A stretch of DNA of 64,000 nt. It comes from Musa acuminata AAA Group (Eukaryota > Streptophyta > Magnoliopsida > Zingiberales > Musaceae). Both the position numbers and the translations under genes were made by a program. Positions 1 through 9,739 of this stretch are shown piece by piece; within the stretch, counting starts at the first letter, position 1; every line of letters starts with the position of its first letter. Location of the stretch: NCBI RefSeq assembly GCF_036884655.1, contig NC_088330.1, positions 33,213,001 through 33,277,000 of the forward strand, in the 5' to 3' direction. The notes beneath the pieces were generated by a model. The model was not told the DNA's origin. It ran no database searches and was given only the letters and a program-made list of their open reading frames with translations.

Positions 1-40
1 AAGTTGATAACAAGGTTAGATGGACATTTTGCCTGCAGGT

Positions 41-505
41 GCTGGAGATGCAGCCTCCAAGGGATCTCTGTTTGTCTTTGCGGCCAGTTCTTTTTTATTG
101 GTTTCATTAAATGGTTGCTAACACTATTTACGGGTCTTCATGCAACACCTTATTGTTCTTCATGCTTTTGCCCTTGTTATGTTTTACAGTTGGTGTATTG
201 GAAAACTCCACCGGGAATCCGCATGATGTCCAGCTGAGTCCAGGAGACTTGGCTACGTTACAAGTATGCTTCTGGCTGTGTTTTCATTTTCTTATTAGTT
301 AATGTTGTTGGAATCTGCGTCACAACTGCCTTGTAATTCTTGTGATTCTAAAATTGGACATCATCATCATGCTTTATGGCTGACATCTTTTGCCCATGGG
401 AGTTTTTTTTTGGCATCTTAGAAGGAACAGAAGTTACTGGCAATCCTTGTTGCTTGGGGATTAGAAGAATCAGATGTATACACTACATGGCTAAGTTTTC
501 TTTAA
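41..505 (+). CDS. 3' end of an unrecognised gene (last three exons)
   Basis: I infer three exons. The last (422-505) follows a TTAG acceptor, reads KEQKLLAILVAWGLEESDVY and ends TWLSFL then TAA. The middle one (190-263) follows TTTTACAG, reads GVLENSTGNPHDVQLSPGD then LATLQ, and is followed by GTATGC. The first begins after GCCTGCAG near 39-41 and reads AGDAASKGSLFVFAA; its donor is either at about 87 (A|GTTC) or about 112 (G|GTTG), both of which keep phase with the middle exon. The 5' part of the gene lies outside the window. I do not recognise the family. The hydrophobic stretch in the first exon might be a membrane segment, and the C-terminus could form a short amphipathic helix. Exon boundaries are read by eye from splice consensus and need transcript support. 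Confidence 0.45.
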
Positions 506-1382
506 AACTTTTAGATTGTGGCATTCCAGATTCTGTTTGCAAATGCATCCCAACAGGGAGAGGACCCCATGGAGGTGAGGTGACATGCAACATCTTAAAT
601 TCTTTGGTGTGGGGAATCCACCCACCAAGTAAACATCAGCTTATAGTGGGTGGTCTCATATGTCCCAATTCATTTATTCTGCTACTGCTGAGTATTATTA
701 TAGTGATCAAATGGTGCTGTTTATGTGAAGTAATCTTACCACTACTATCTGTTATCCATGGTGGTGTTTATGCGTTGTAGACATGGATCCACTTTATCTA
801 ATGCTTCCTTTTCAATCCAGCATTCTTCACCACCACCACCATTGCCGTGTAAAGTGTATCGGAATTGCCCCGTGAAATATGCACCACTAGATTTAAAGGT
901 TTGCCACCGTGGGAACTCCACCCTCTCTCTCTCTTCACAGATCTCCTACTGCTCTTTCATCGCTTCAGTGTTCAACTACATCATACATACAACTGCCTCA
1001 AGGTATGTTTTTCTTTTTTTTTTTTTACATTTAAAAGGTTATTTCTTCTCCAAAACTATACAATCATATATTGACAGTTACTATAGAGCATTGAGTTTCC
1101 ATTGGCAGACGACAAACCATTTTTCTCTATATTCATTTATGATTCTCGATACATTTTTGTCTAAGAAACAACGACAGCCAGCCAGGAAGTGTCTCTATAA
1201 TGCACCTAAACACAACCCACAATAGCTTTCCAAAGTGGGGGGGACAAAAACCCTCTTTTGTTGTAGTCCACAACTCAATCCAAATATTTGTAACTTTTAC
1301 ACAAGCAATTCTTCATTTTTTACTTTCACCTAAACCTTATCATGAACATGTCGTCAAATGCTCATCCACTTCCCTACCTTCT
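506..1382. other. Non-coding stretch between two genes
   Basis: Probable 3'UTR and intergenic DNA. It has pyrimidine-rich tracts and scattered short open frames that overlap one another without codon structure. One short segment (about 945-1000) is bounded by TTCACAG and GGTATG and could be a stray exon, but no coherent reading links it to a neighbour. Nothing further is supported. Confidence 0.4.
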
Positions 1383-1390
1383 TATATATA
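1383..1390 (+). promoter_or_regulatory. TATA box of the small secreted peptide gene
   Basis: TATATATA lies 56 bases upstream of the ATG at 1446. That leaves room for a transcription start near 1415 and a short 5' leader, the usual plant core-promoter geometry. Confidence 0.5.
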
Positions 1391-1445
1391 CTCATGCTGG
1401 TTTGCACAAGATTGTTACGAGACCAAGCCAAAGGTGACACACAGC

Positions 1446-1784
1446 ATGAAGCTCCTCAGCCTACTTGTTATGATGGTTTCTGCCATGCTTGCAGTATCCA
1501 TCACGGGGTCATCCTCCGCTGCAGACCTCCGCCATCGCAAGACACCAAAGCTCGACACCAAAGAAGGTCTCCTGCATCATCAGCTCAAGGGTGTGACTTC
1601 TTCCACAGGCAGTAATGGTGTAGGAGTCACCAGCCTTCACGAGTTCGCCGACGCTGTTGGCCAACAAGGAAACACCTTTGGAGCAAGCAAGAGTGCGTAC
1701 CCTGGAAATGACATCGACGGCCATCATAGTATTGATCCCACGTCTTGGGTTCAGAGGAATGCATCTCCCCCGGATCACGAGTGA
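1446..1784 (+). CDS. Small secreted peptide precursor-like protein (112 aa)
   Basis: The frame stays open upstream to an ATG at 1200, but the ATG at 1446 is preferred: it sits just downstream of a TATA box and starts a classic signal peptide. Residues 1-25 (MKLLSLLVMMVSAMLAVSIT then GSSSA) have a lysine, a long hydrophobic core and a small-residue cleavage site after SSSA. The mature part is hydrophilic, lacks cysteines, is Gly/Ser-rich in the middle and ends DGHHSIDPTSWVQ...SPPDHE. A variable propart followed by a short distinctive C-terminus is the layout of plant post-translationally processed signalling peptides (CLE, RGF/GLV, CEP and similar), but the C-terminus matches none of these well enough to assign a family. 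Codon composition is more GC-rich than the flanks. It could also be a non-signalling secreted protein. Confidence 0.6.
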   Translation: MKLLSLLVMMVSAMLAVSITGSSSAADLRHRKTPKLDTKEGLLHHQLKGVTSSTGSNGVGVTSLHEFADAVGQQGNTFGASKSAYPGNDIDGHHSIDPTSWVQRNASPPDHE

Positions 1785-2604
1785 TCTGCGACCCTTTAAA
1801 GGACTCTCCATGAAGCGACAACAGCAGTGGTGTAAGCTCAACATAAATGAGGTAGATCGGTCTCTCTTTTAAGTATGCAGAAGAACCATCTCTCATGTTC
1901 ATGTACTATGAAATCTATGCTTACTAATCTCATGATAAGTAGTTGAATCTCCCTCCTCCAATTTTGATCAAATTCTTTGATGAAGATACCTGAGATGTTA
2001 ACCTTCGGAAACAAACAAGAGATCAACAGATGATTGCGCCCACGGAATACATCGATCTCAGCATTACAAGTCTTTTCACAAGCATGGAAAAGAGCTCTTG
2101 CATGCATATCAAGGCCTATGATATCTAATGTCAACAATCTATATCAATTCATATAAATATAATAACAAAATATACTTTAGGCTGCAGTTTATACTTGTGC
2201 TAACGGTTTTAACGACGGTCGGAACTATCTTTAAGTGTGTTTTCACAATGCAGTAAAAAGTTTTGGTGTTATTCACAAAAGGTGATTTTTATCGTAGTAT
2301 TATTACATCTATTAATAAGCTTAACAAGATTCATAAAAATCCCATGATAATCTTATTGATCATATTCAATACACAAAACAAAATCTTATTGATCATTCTG
2401 TTCCAGATGTGGCACCGGTATAAAATGAACCTATTATTATCATGCTTGACATAATTATGACATCCTTTTTATTTTATTATTATACCCTACAAATATGTAT
2501 TTAATATTTTATCATCAAATTTATCTTTTTTTTCTGTAGAAATATTAAAGTAAGCAATACAACCAAATACCTTTTAAGTGACTCACTCATATCTAACTTT
2601 CTGT
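1785..2604. other. AT-rich intergenic DNA
   Basis: No coherent reading frame, RNA gene or clear repeat was seen. The right end leads into the duplicated BAHD-flank sequence that starts near 2605. Confidence 0.4.
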
Positions 2605-2698
2605 GCAACCTTAAATATAAGTATCGGAAACCATCAGCTCTGGAAACCAGTAGATCTATCTATTGGTTAGATCTACTTCCACAAATAAAGATTCGATC

Positions 2699-3057
2699 TA
2701 CTTCCGGGAGATATGACGGTGGAGGCAACACAGTTCCCACAAGCATCCTCTTCTTCGTGATCCCGTCAGGGTCATGGGAAGTTTCTGCGTGACGTGATAC
2801 CATCTCTCGCACATGCCATGCACACCCTTCAGGGCGCCATGTTTCAGGTCTTCTATGGCCTTCCCGATGGCCTCGGAGGCGGCGAAGACTGCAGCGGGGT
2901 GGGGGAAGTCGTAGAAGAAGAGGCGGCGGACGGGACCGGAGGTCGACCAGAGGACGTCGAAGAAGGTGAGCGGAAGAGAGGGCGGCGCCGCCGCCGATCC
3001 CATCGTTGGGAAGATCCGGGATTGCTCCAACACTCTCACTTCTCCGGCCGACTCCAT
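2699..3057 (-). pseudogene. Internally deleted BAHD acyltransferase copy
   Basis: The first 59 residues (MESAGEVRVLEQSRIFPTMG onward, including LPLTFFDVLW) match the intact genes at 31221 and 34212 closely. The frame then jumps to the equivalent of residue 336 (ASEAIGKAIEDLKHG). The missing 276 codons (828 bases) are an exact multiple of three, so the frame survives, but the catalytic HxxxD and the YFGNC motif are gone. The join falls in TCTTCGCCG, a 9-base sequence present at both ends of the missing part in the intact genes. A second deletion after MTLTGS removes the DFGWG motif and the stop region and joins the frame to former 3'UTR. The upstream flank (3058-3250) and part of the 3' flank (2605-2698) are also shared with the intact copies, so this is a segmental duplicate, not a retrocopy. 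It cannot encode an active enzyme. Confidence 0.85.
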
Positions 3058-3360
3058 TCGTAATAGCTACGCTTCGCTCGATTCCCCGTTGAGACAACAC
3101 GAGATTCACAATGGCAATAGGCTCGTTGGAAGTTCGAGCTTGCTTTATGCGCGCCTTCGATCCGTGATACGAAACCTCAGAGCTCGTCCACTGGACTACG
3201 GGCTTACCATGTGATAAACGCGGGATTCTTTCTCGACTGCGTTCCTCGACATAATGTATAGTTTACTGCGCTAATTAATATCCTATAATTAATTATGATT
3301 AATACGTCGGTACTAATAATTTAAAAATAATACTGAGATTCTTACGCTTTTCAAAATGAA

Positions 3361-3362
<2 letters not shown>

Positions 3363-3437
<75 letters not shown>
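3363..3437. repeat. (AT)n microsatellite
   Basis: About 37 AT units. It sits at the same place in the duplicated flank as the shorter (AT)n tract at 35833-35885, so the tract predates the duplication and has since changed length. Confidence 0.95.
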
Positions 3438-3439
<2 letters not shown>

Positions 3440-3442
<3 letters not shown>

Positions 3443-4089
3443 TTAAATTATTAATTTAATATCAACCTTTCCTTCCTATCTGTTCCCTTCCCTTCGGTTA
3501 CGACGGACAAGCGTCAGTGTTAGTGGCGCGCGAGGTCGGTGGCGTTCCAGAGAAAATCCCAATGTCACCTCCGACCGTGATCTCTTTCCTCCTTCTCTCC
3601 CCTTCGGTTATGTTGTGGACGATAGACTAGTGGAGGAGGCTACCTCTTGAAGGGCAACGACCAGCCTCCCCTCCGGTTCCCTCCCCTCTAGGAGAAGTAT
3701 TTCGAAGGCCACCTTGAACTCTACTCCATCTACGTCCATTCCAGCTCGACTACCCATCGAGTTTGGTGTTCTGCAAGTGGTAGATCCCAAGCCTGGTACA
3801 TACGATGAGTCCTCTATTTCGTAAATGCTTCGACTCCTAATCATTGTCTTCCTCGTCAAGATCTAAGCTTTTGTAGGTGTTAGCATGAGGTGGTTTGTCC
3901 ATGGTAGATGCCGAAAGAAGACTCTTGGTAAACTCATTGCTCGGCATCTCCAACCAATTCTTCGTTCTGCTATCGAAGACATACATCCCTCTATTCGACT
4001 TCAACTTCACCTATCGCTATCTAATGCGATCCAAGTAAAGCTTCATGGAGACCATTGATGATCTAAACCCTAACGCCAAGGGGAGATAC
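3440..4089. repeat. Duplicated segment with a relic reverse-strand reading frame
   Basis: Direct-orientation duplicate of about 35886-36578. Two reverse-strand frames are similar between the copies. One includes GMYVFDSRTKNWLEM (about 3870-4010 here; GMFVFDSRTKNWLEM at about 36385-36505). The other includes VDGVEFKVAFEILL (about 3690-3740). Both are interrupted by stops. The first piece has the flavour of an F-box/kelch-type protein, but it is too short to assign. I treat it as a gene relic or an unclassified mobile element. Confidence 0.4.
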
Positions 4090-4799
4090 TATTGGGAAAC
4101 CTTAGGCAACATCACATGCGTAGTAGAAGAATAGAAAATAAAAATAGGTTCCAAAAAATTCAATAGCGGATCGTTGTGCAAAGATTGATGCACAAAAAAC
4201 GTAAAACTAAAAACTTTATAACACATGTGAGATGATTTACCTAGGGGAGATCGTGTATCCTCAAAATCTCAGATCCAACTCTCTAGATGAAGGAGGTCAT
4301 ATATCCTCCTCTCTAGCAGTGATCCACATGGTAGATAGCGCGATGATGCTCATTCTTTGCGCACCACAGAATTGTGCCAAGATCAAGAAGGGGCCGACCC
4401 TTCTAGCTGTCTCCATGCCCCAAATAGAGCTGTTGGCTGGGGAGAAGAGGGAGGGAGGAGAATATGAGGTGACATATAAAAAGTGTCTAACCTATGCCCC
4501 TTTGGTACCTTTTATTTATAAAGGTCTATGTCAACTTAACCCTAATAGATCCTGCCATATTGGATACTGGATCTCTATGCAACTACCTAAGCCTCTTATA
4601 TTAATGAATCTCTATATAATAATCACTATTTACTCTTATTGGGTCTCACCCAAAGGATCCAATAATATTGGGGCTTATTGGATATCTAATAAGATGGGGT
4701 TTTAATAGATATCTCATATTCATATCTCTATTCGTCGCAACACCTACCATATGTGGGTGATCCTCTAGACCCAATATCGAGCTAGCCATAAGTCATACA
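4090..4799 (-). mobile_element. Copia LTR fragment, reverse orientation
   Basis: Starts ATTGGGAAAC (terminal TG mutated to TA). It carries the CACATGCGTAGTAGAAGAA segment that is the reverse complement of the 3' end of the forward LTR at 5536-7092. It is cut off at about 4799, where a second copy of the same LTR begins. The same arrangement occurs at 36579-39411, so it predates the segmental duplication. Confidence 0.75.
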
Positions 4800-5535
4800 T
4801 GTTGGAAAATTTGGCGGCGACATCACATGCGCAGTAGAAGAACGAAAAGAAAAATCCTAGATTTTCATAAAAAGGTTACATCGTTATGCGAAGATTTGTG
4901 CTTGAAAACCCACAAAAATGAAAAACTACATATATAAGGGAGATTGTGTTACCTAGAAAGATCGTATATTTCTAAATTCCTGTAGATCTGTGGGAGAGAA
5001 TGAAGGAGGTCAATTATCATCTCCAGTTGTGATCCACGCGGTAAGGGCTGCGAAGACGCTCCTTGAATCGCTACCTAAATCTCCACACACCCCAAATAGA
5101 GGTCATTGGCTGAGGAGAATAGGAGGTGGCAGCCAAAAGTCTTAGCCAATGACCCTTTGGTTCCCTCCTATTTATAAAGGCCATTGTCAACTTAACTATA
5201 ATGGATCATGCCCTATTGGGTGATAGATCTCCAACCAATTACTTAAGCCTCTTAGATTACTGGATCTTTACCTAATAATCTCATATTAGCTCTTATTGGA
5301 TCTCATTCATAGGATCTAATAATTCAAGGGCTTATTAGATATTCAATAAGATAGGGGTTCAAACGGATATCTCATATCTGAACCTCTACGTGTGGCAACA
5401 CCTACCATATGTATATGACCCTTTAGACCCAACATCAAGTTGGTCATGAGTCATACTTGTTAGAACTTCTTTTAGCTCAGTAAATTATTATCTATATAAT
5501 AATTCACTCTACTCCTCAACTACAAACGTATTAGG
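4800..5535 (-). mobile_element. Second copia LTR fragment, reverse orientation
   Basis: Starts TGTTGGAAAA, homologous to 39411-40150 and in reverse orientation to the LTR that follows. It is interrupted at 5535/5536 by the start of the forward copia element, so the forward element landed inside this older LTR. The remainder of this LTR is not seen in this part of the window. Confidence 0.75.
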
Positions 5536-5643
5536 TGCTAGTCATAGGTGCCCAGCAAGCCAATCACGTGAGTGATGACACATATGACTTGATACAGAAT
5601 CCTTTTGCTTATTATATTTTGGCGTATATCACTTTATAACTAT

Positions 5644-5733
<90 letters not shown>

Positions 5734-7092
5734 GATGTCCTTGGATTTGTGCAATGAGAATCGGATCGTGATGAGATCACGATAATGAGATCAATTCACC
5801 TTTAAACACATATCCTAAATAATCCCGGTCATAGGTTACTTGAGAGGGACATCGTGATAACCGGACAGACTGGTGTGTTGTATACCCGTCCATATGATGG
5901 ATGCAGCTGGTCTCATAGCTACTCGTGTAGGGACACTAGGGATACAATACAGGTGCTCATTGGAGAATGAGTTCACTGATTGATCCGCTTACGGAATGCT
6001 GGATGGTTGATGATGCCTTATTGTCAGACAGCGATTCCGTAGTTCTAGTGGTATATCTGGTCCTTAGACTTGAGACACCAAGGATGTCCTGTACGAGTGC
6101 TCAACTCTTTGATACCAGACTTATAGGTTTGGCTGTCCCAGATCTAGTACAGCTGGTCATTGGGAGTGGTAGTCGATCTTATGAGGGCTATTGAGTGTCG
6201 ATAGAGTATCATCTACTCTCGGCATCATGAGAGGAATATCCCATGTGTTCTTGCTCAGAAAAATCCCTGGCCAGGGTCATTCGGGTTGAGAGAGAAAGAG
6301 TTTTCCGAGAGAATCCATTAGAGCGAGACTCGAGTAGAAACCGTATGGGTCTGACAGCACCATGCTCGATATACGGTCTCTGGGATATTAGATGGATGAG
6401 GGACTATAGGTACACGGTAACTGAGGACAGATAGGTCCAATGGATTGGATTCCCCTGTATCGTCTGGGGACTATAGCGTAGTGGCCTAATACGTCCGTAG
6501 TCGATGAGTCAAGTGAATTATTACAAAGATAATAATTCACTGAGTTAGAAGGAGTTCTGACAGGTATGACTCACGGCCAGCTCGATATTGGGCTTAGAGG
6601 GTCACACACATATGGTAGGCATTGCGATGAGTAGAGGTTCAGATATGAGATATCCGACGGAGCCCTTGTCTTATTGGATGCAGATCCAATACCCACTAGG
6701 GGAGGACCCATTAGGGTTTGACAGGGGAGCCCTTGTCTTATTGGATTCAGAGCCTCATAGGCTAGAGCCTTTGCTTGCCTCTCCTATTCTCCTCCCCCTC
6801 TCCACCTCAAAGCAGGCCTGGAGTTTTGAGGAGCGTCGTCGTAGCCCTGCTGTGTGGATCACAACTAGAGAGGAGGACGCTTGACCTCCTTCACCCTCTC
6901 CTAAAGATCTGCAAGGAAACAGGGATATACGATCTTCCTAGGTAACACAATATACTCTATACGCAGTTTTAAGTTTCACGGATTTTGTGCATCAATCTTC
7001 GCACGATGACGAACATCTCTTTGGGAATCAAGGATTTTGTTTTCTTGTTCTTCCGCTGCGCATCTGATGTCGTCCCCCAAGATTTCCCAACA
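5536..7092 (+). mobile_element. 5' LTR of the forward copia element
   Basis: Begins TGCTAGTCATAGG (family consensus TGTTAGTCATAGG, from the reverse-strand copy ending at 41025) and ends TTTCCCAACA, directly followed by a primer-binding site. Length is 1557 bases, including an (AT)n tract at 5647-5730. Other members or pieces of this LTR family lie at 4090, 4800, 33031, 36579, 39411 and 58284. Confidence 0.8.
5647..5730. repeat. (AT)n microsatellite inside the LTR
   Basis: About 42 AT units within the 5' LTR. The related LTR at 39411-41025 has only a short AT run at the equivalent place (about 40900), so this expansion is specific to this copy. Confidence 0.95.
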
Positions 7093-7093
7093 G

Positions 7094-7105
7094 TGATATC
7101 AGGGC
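7094..7105 (+). promoter_or_regulatory. Degenerate initiator-tRNA-Met primer-binding site
   Basis: TGATATCAGGGC directly after the LTR end differs by two bases from TGGTATCAGAGC, the standard plant copia site complementary to the 3' end of initiator tRNA-Met. It fixes the LTR boundary and the element's orientation. Confidence 0.75.
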
Positions 7106-8480
7106 CAGGTTGTTCGTGCGAATGATTGGTTTTGAACTACGTGTGTTGTGTTTAGGAAGAATTTTGACGTCAAAATCGTTGACGCAAAAACAAGGAAGGG
7201 CAGCAACAGTTGCTACCCTCGATCTACATGCGTGCAGCGCAACCGAAGGTAGGCAGCACAGGGGTTGTGCCTACAGCAGCCGGCCGACGACCTACTTACA
7301 GCAGGCTTGCAGCCGGTGGTGCTGGTAGCCCGCGGGTGCCCCACCCGCGGTCGTTGCCGCACGGCGCCGGCAGGCAGGGCTACATGCAAGGCGACCACCT
7401 ACGTGCGGGCATTGTGCCCGCGCGCAAGGGCGACGCCTGCGGGTGCTGGACCTGCGGGCAGAGGCACCGCGGGGCGAGGCGCCAGCAACTGCAGCGCCCG
7501 CGGGTTGAGGCGCCATAGGGCAACGACGCTTGCGACCGCTGCTCTTGAGGGAACACCCCTCTACAGGGGTGGCCGCCCGGCGGGGCACTGCACCCGCGGG
7601 CACAACGCTCGCGGGGGCAACGCCACCCGCTGGGGCGCCAACCCACGGTGGCGCCCACCTACAGGGGCGGCGCCCCCACCCCGCCGCACAAGCCGTCGCC
7701 AGCGGCAGCAACAAAGGGGAGTAGGGCATTAGGATTTTCTGGACAAAAGATAATTTTACCCCTCGAAATTTGAGAAATTCCAATTTCTGTCTTTTGTCCA
7801 AATTACGAAAATACCCCTATAAATTCAGAAATTCCTTATATGTCCCTGATTTCATAAAATATTAATTAATTAAAAGGTTTAGTTGATTATTATTTTTTAT
7901 CATTATCTAGTAGTCCTACATGATGATGATAATTTATACATGTGATGTATGATGTGTGGACGGATGATCATGGACCGTGTGATGTGTGTACTTGTGATTA
8001 TTATTATTGAGGTCTGTAAGCCTCCATTATATTCCTCGTTTATTGTCGGGCCTGCATGCCTATGATTAAGTTGTAATCACATGAGGAGGCACAACGGGAG
8101 CGTGGATGCGATAGCGGGACCCACGAGACGGATGATCGCGATGCATGAAGATGCATCAACATGTCGACGAAACCAACGAGGACGAGATGGACGATCACAG
8201 GGCATGGAGATGCACCGTTGCACACATAGATCTTGATATGAGTGATTAGGCCTACTGGCTCGGGCCTAATCACATTAGGTTATGGTCCATGATCATATGG
8301 TGTGATTGCTTATACACATACTAGATATGTATATATATTTGCATGTGATATAGATATATATTAAATATGTATATGTGTGACATGTCATATTACGAGACCA
8401 AATCATAGAAACATCTCTCTCGATAATATTAAGTCGGTAAACATGAGGCAATTAGATTGACCCACGTGGCCTTCCATCGT
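7106..8480 (+). other. Copia leader with a GC-rich block
   Basis: Untranslated leader of the old copia element. 7200-7730 is strikingly GC-rich (runs such as GCGCCGGCAGG and GCGGGCACAACGCTCGCGG) between AT-rich sequences. It opens long Arg/Pro/Ala-rich frames on both strands. These overlap in most frames and have no recognisable domain, so I regard them as composition artefacts. 7740-8480 is AT-rich with no feature seen. Confidence 0.5.
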
Positions 8481-8500
8481 TATAAGTAGGAACCGATTCC

Positions 8501-8818
8501 CGATGTAGGTTGAGTTGGTCGAGTCTCTCGAGACTCACCTATATCGCGATTCGCTATCTTGCTTATGACATAGAGATGTCACCGGTAACCTGAGGACATG
8601 GTATGCTTGGTCGAGTCCCTCGAGGGTATATCATCAAATCAGACTCATCTTGTAACGAAGGTGTTGACTTAACTGAGCATCATGGTTGGTCGAGTCCCTC
8701 GAGGCCATGGTGATTCGGAGGCCGAATAGGACGGGAATCACAAGGAGTTGTGATCGGCAAGAGTTGTCTACCTTTTAGGTTTAGTGTGATTGGTCGAGTC
8801 CCTCGAGGTTACACTAAG
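8501..8818 (+). promoter_or_regulatory. Array of four hairpins with a shared apical motif in the copia leader
   Basis: TTGGTCGAGTCCCTCGAGG or a near copy occurs at 8515-8533 (last base A, one internal T), 8607-8625, 8686-8704 and 8790-8808. The motif itself can pair CGAG with CTCG. The flanking sequences differ between copies, yet each can pair: 8501-8514 with 8534-8546 (13 pairs, one bulge), 8598-8606 with 8626-8634 (9 pairs including G-U), 8678-8685 with 8705-8712 (8 pairs, one G-U), and 8780-8789 with 8809-8818 (10 pairs, two G-U). Different stems with retained pairing point to selection on RNA structure. The array lies 186-503 bases upstream of the gag ATG, where retroelements often keep packaging, dimerisation or translation signals. 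Which role applies is unknown. Confidence 0.7.
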
Positions 8819-9003
8819 ACGCTGATTAGATCTTGATCCCCACTAGAAGTCTGCCGGAGACTTCCGTTTCATGTGCTGAGGGTGTCGCGTGACTCGTTAG
8901 TAAAATAGTGGGAGCATATTAAGATAGAAGTCCATATCTTGATAGTTTATTTCTTGCAAAATCTACATGTTATTCATTTCTGCTACATCTTTATTTTCAG
9001 AAA

Positions 9004-9739
9004 ATGTCGCTTTCAAATCCCTTACGTGGCATACTTGATGTCAACCGCCTCACTGGTCCAAATTATACGGATTGGCTCCGTAACTTGAGAATTGTTCTCA
9101 CGGCGGAGAAAATCATGTACGTCCTTGATACAGTGATGCCTACGCTCGAAGAAGGGGCAAGCGAGGATGAGATCGCTCACTACGTGAAGTACATTGATGA
9201 CTCCACTCTTGCTCAGTGCTATATGTTAGGCTCTATGATTCCTGAGTTACAGAGTCAACATGAAAAGATGGATGCTAGATCCATTCTCCTACATGTTCGT
9301 AAATTGTTTGAGGAACAGGGAAGGACTCAGCAATATGAGATATCCAAGAGCCTCTTCCGTGCTAGGATGACTAAGGGGACATCGGTTCAGAACTATGTCC
9401 TAAAGATGATTGAGTGGATAGAGAAACTCATAGGTCTAGGAATGGTCCTAGAAGATAACTTGTGTGTGGACATTGTGCTTCAGTCCCTACCAGATTCCTT
9501 TTCACAGTTTATAATGAATTTTAATATGAACAAGCTTGAGGTGACTCTCCCAGAGCTCCTCAATATGTTGAGGGAGGTAGAGAGTACTATTAAGAAAGAG
9601 AAGCCAGTTCTCTATACTAGTGAGACCAGAAAGAAAAGGAAAGCAGAAAGGTCCCTTAAGAAGGGAAAGGGCAAGGGCAGACTAGGTAAAGCAAAGGTTG
9701 CTAAGAAAGACCCAGCAAAGGACAAAGGCCAGTGCTTCC
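9004..9739 (+). pseudogene. gag: Ty1/copia gag, 5' part (interrupted)
   Basis: Opens [20 protein letters not shown] and contains [16 protein letters not shown] and [18 protein letters not shown], hallmarks of the copia gag family (retrotran_gag_2/UBN2 type). The coat-forming region spans roughly residues 10-200, followed by a Lys-rich segment ([19 protein letters not shown]). The frame is intact for 245 codons, then broken at the first cysteine of the zinc knuckle by the insertion at 9740. The rest of the knuckle resumes at 18332, where the second cysteine position encodes Tyr. This frame is better preserved than pol. Confidence 0.9.

Noticed and set aside
1200..1445. Upstream extension of the secreted-peptide frame to an ATG at 1200
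   Set aside because: The extension crosses the TATA box and would bury the signal peptide; the ATG at 1446 gives a proper N-terminus.
7110..7801. Several long Arg/Pro/Ala-rich open frames on both strands
   Set aside because: They overlap in most frames inside a GC-rich retroelement leader and show no domain or start context; GC content alone removes stop codons.
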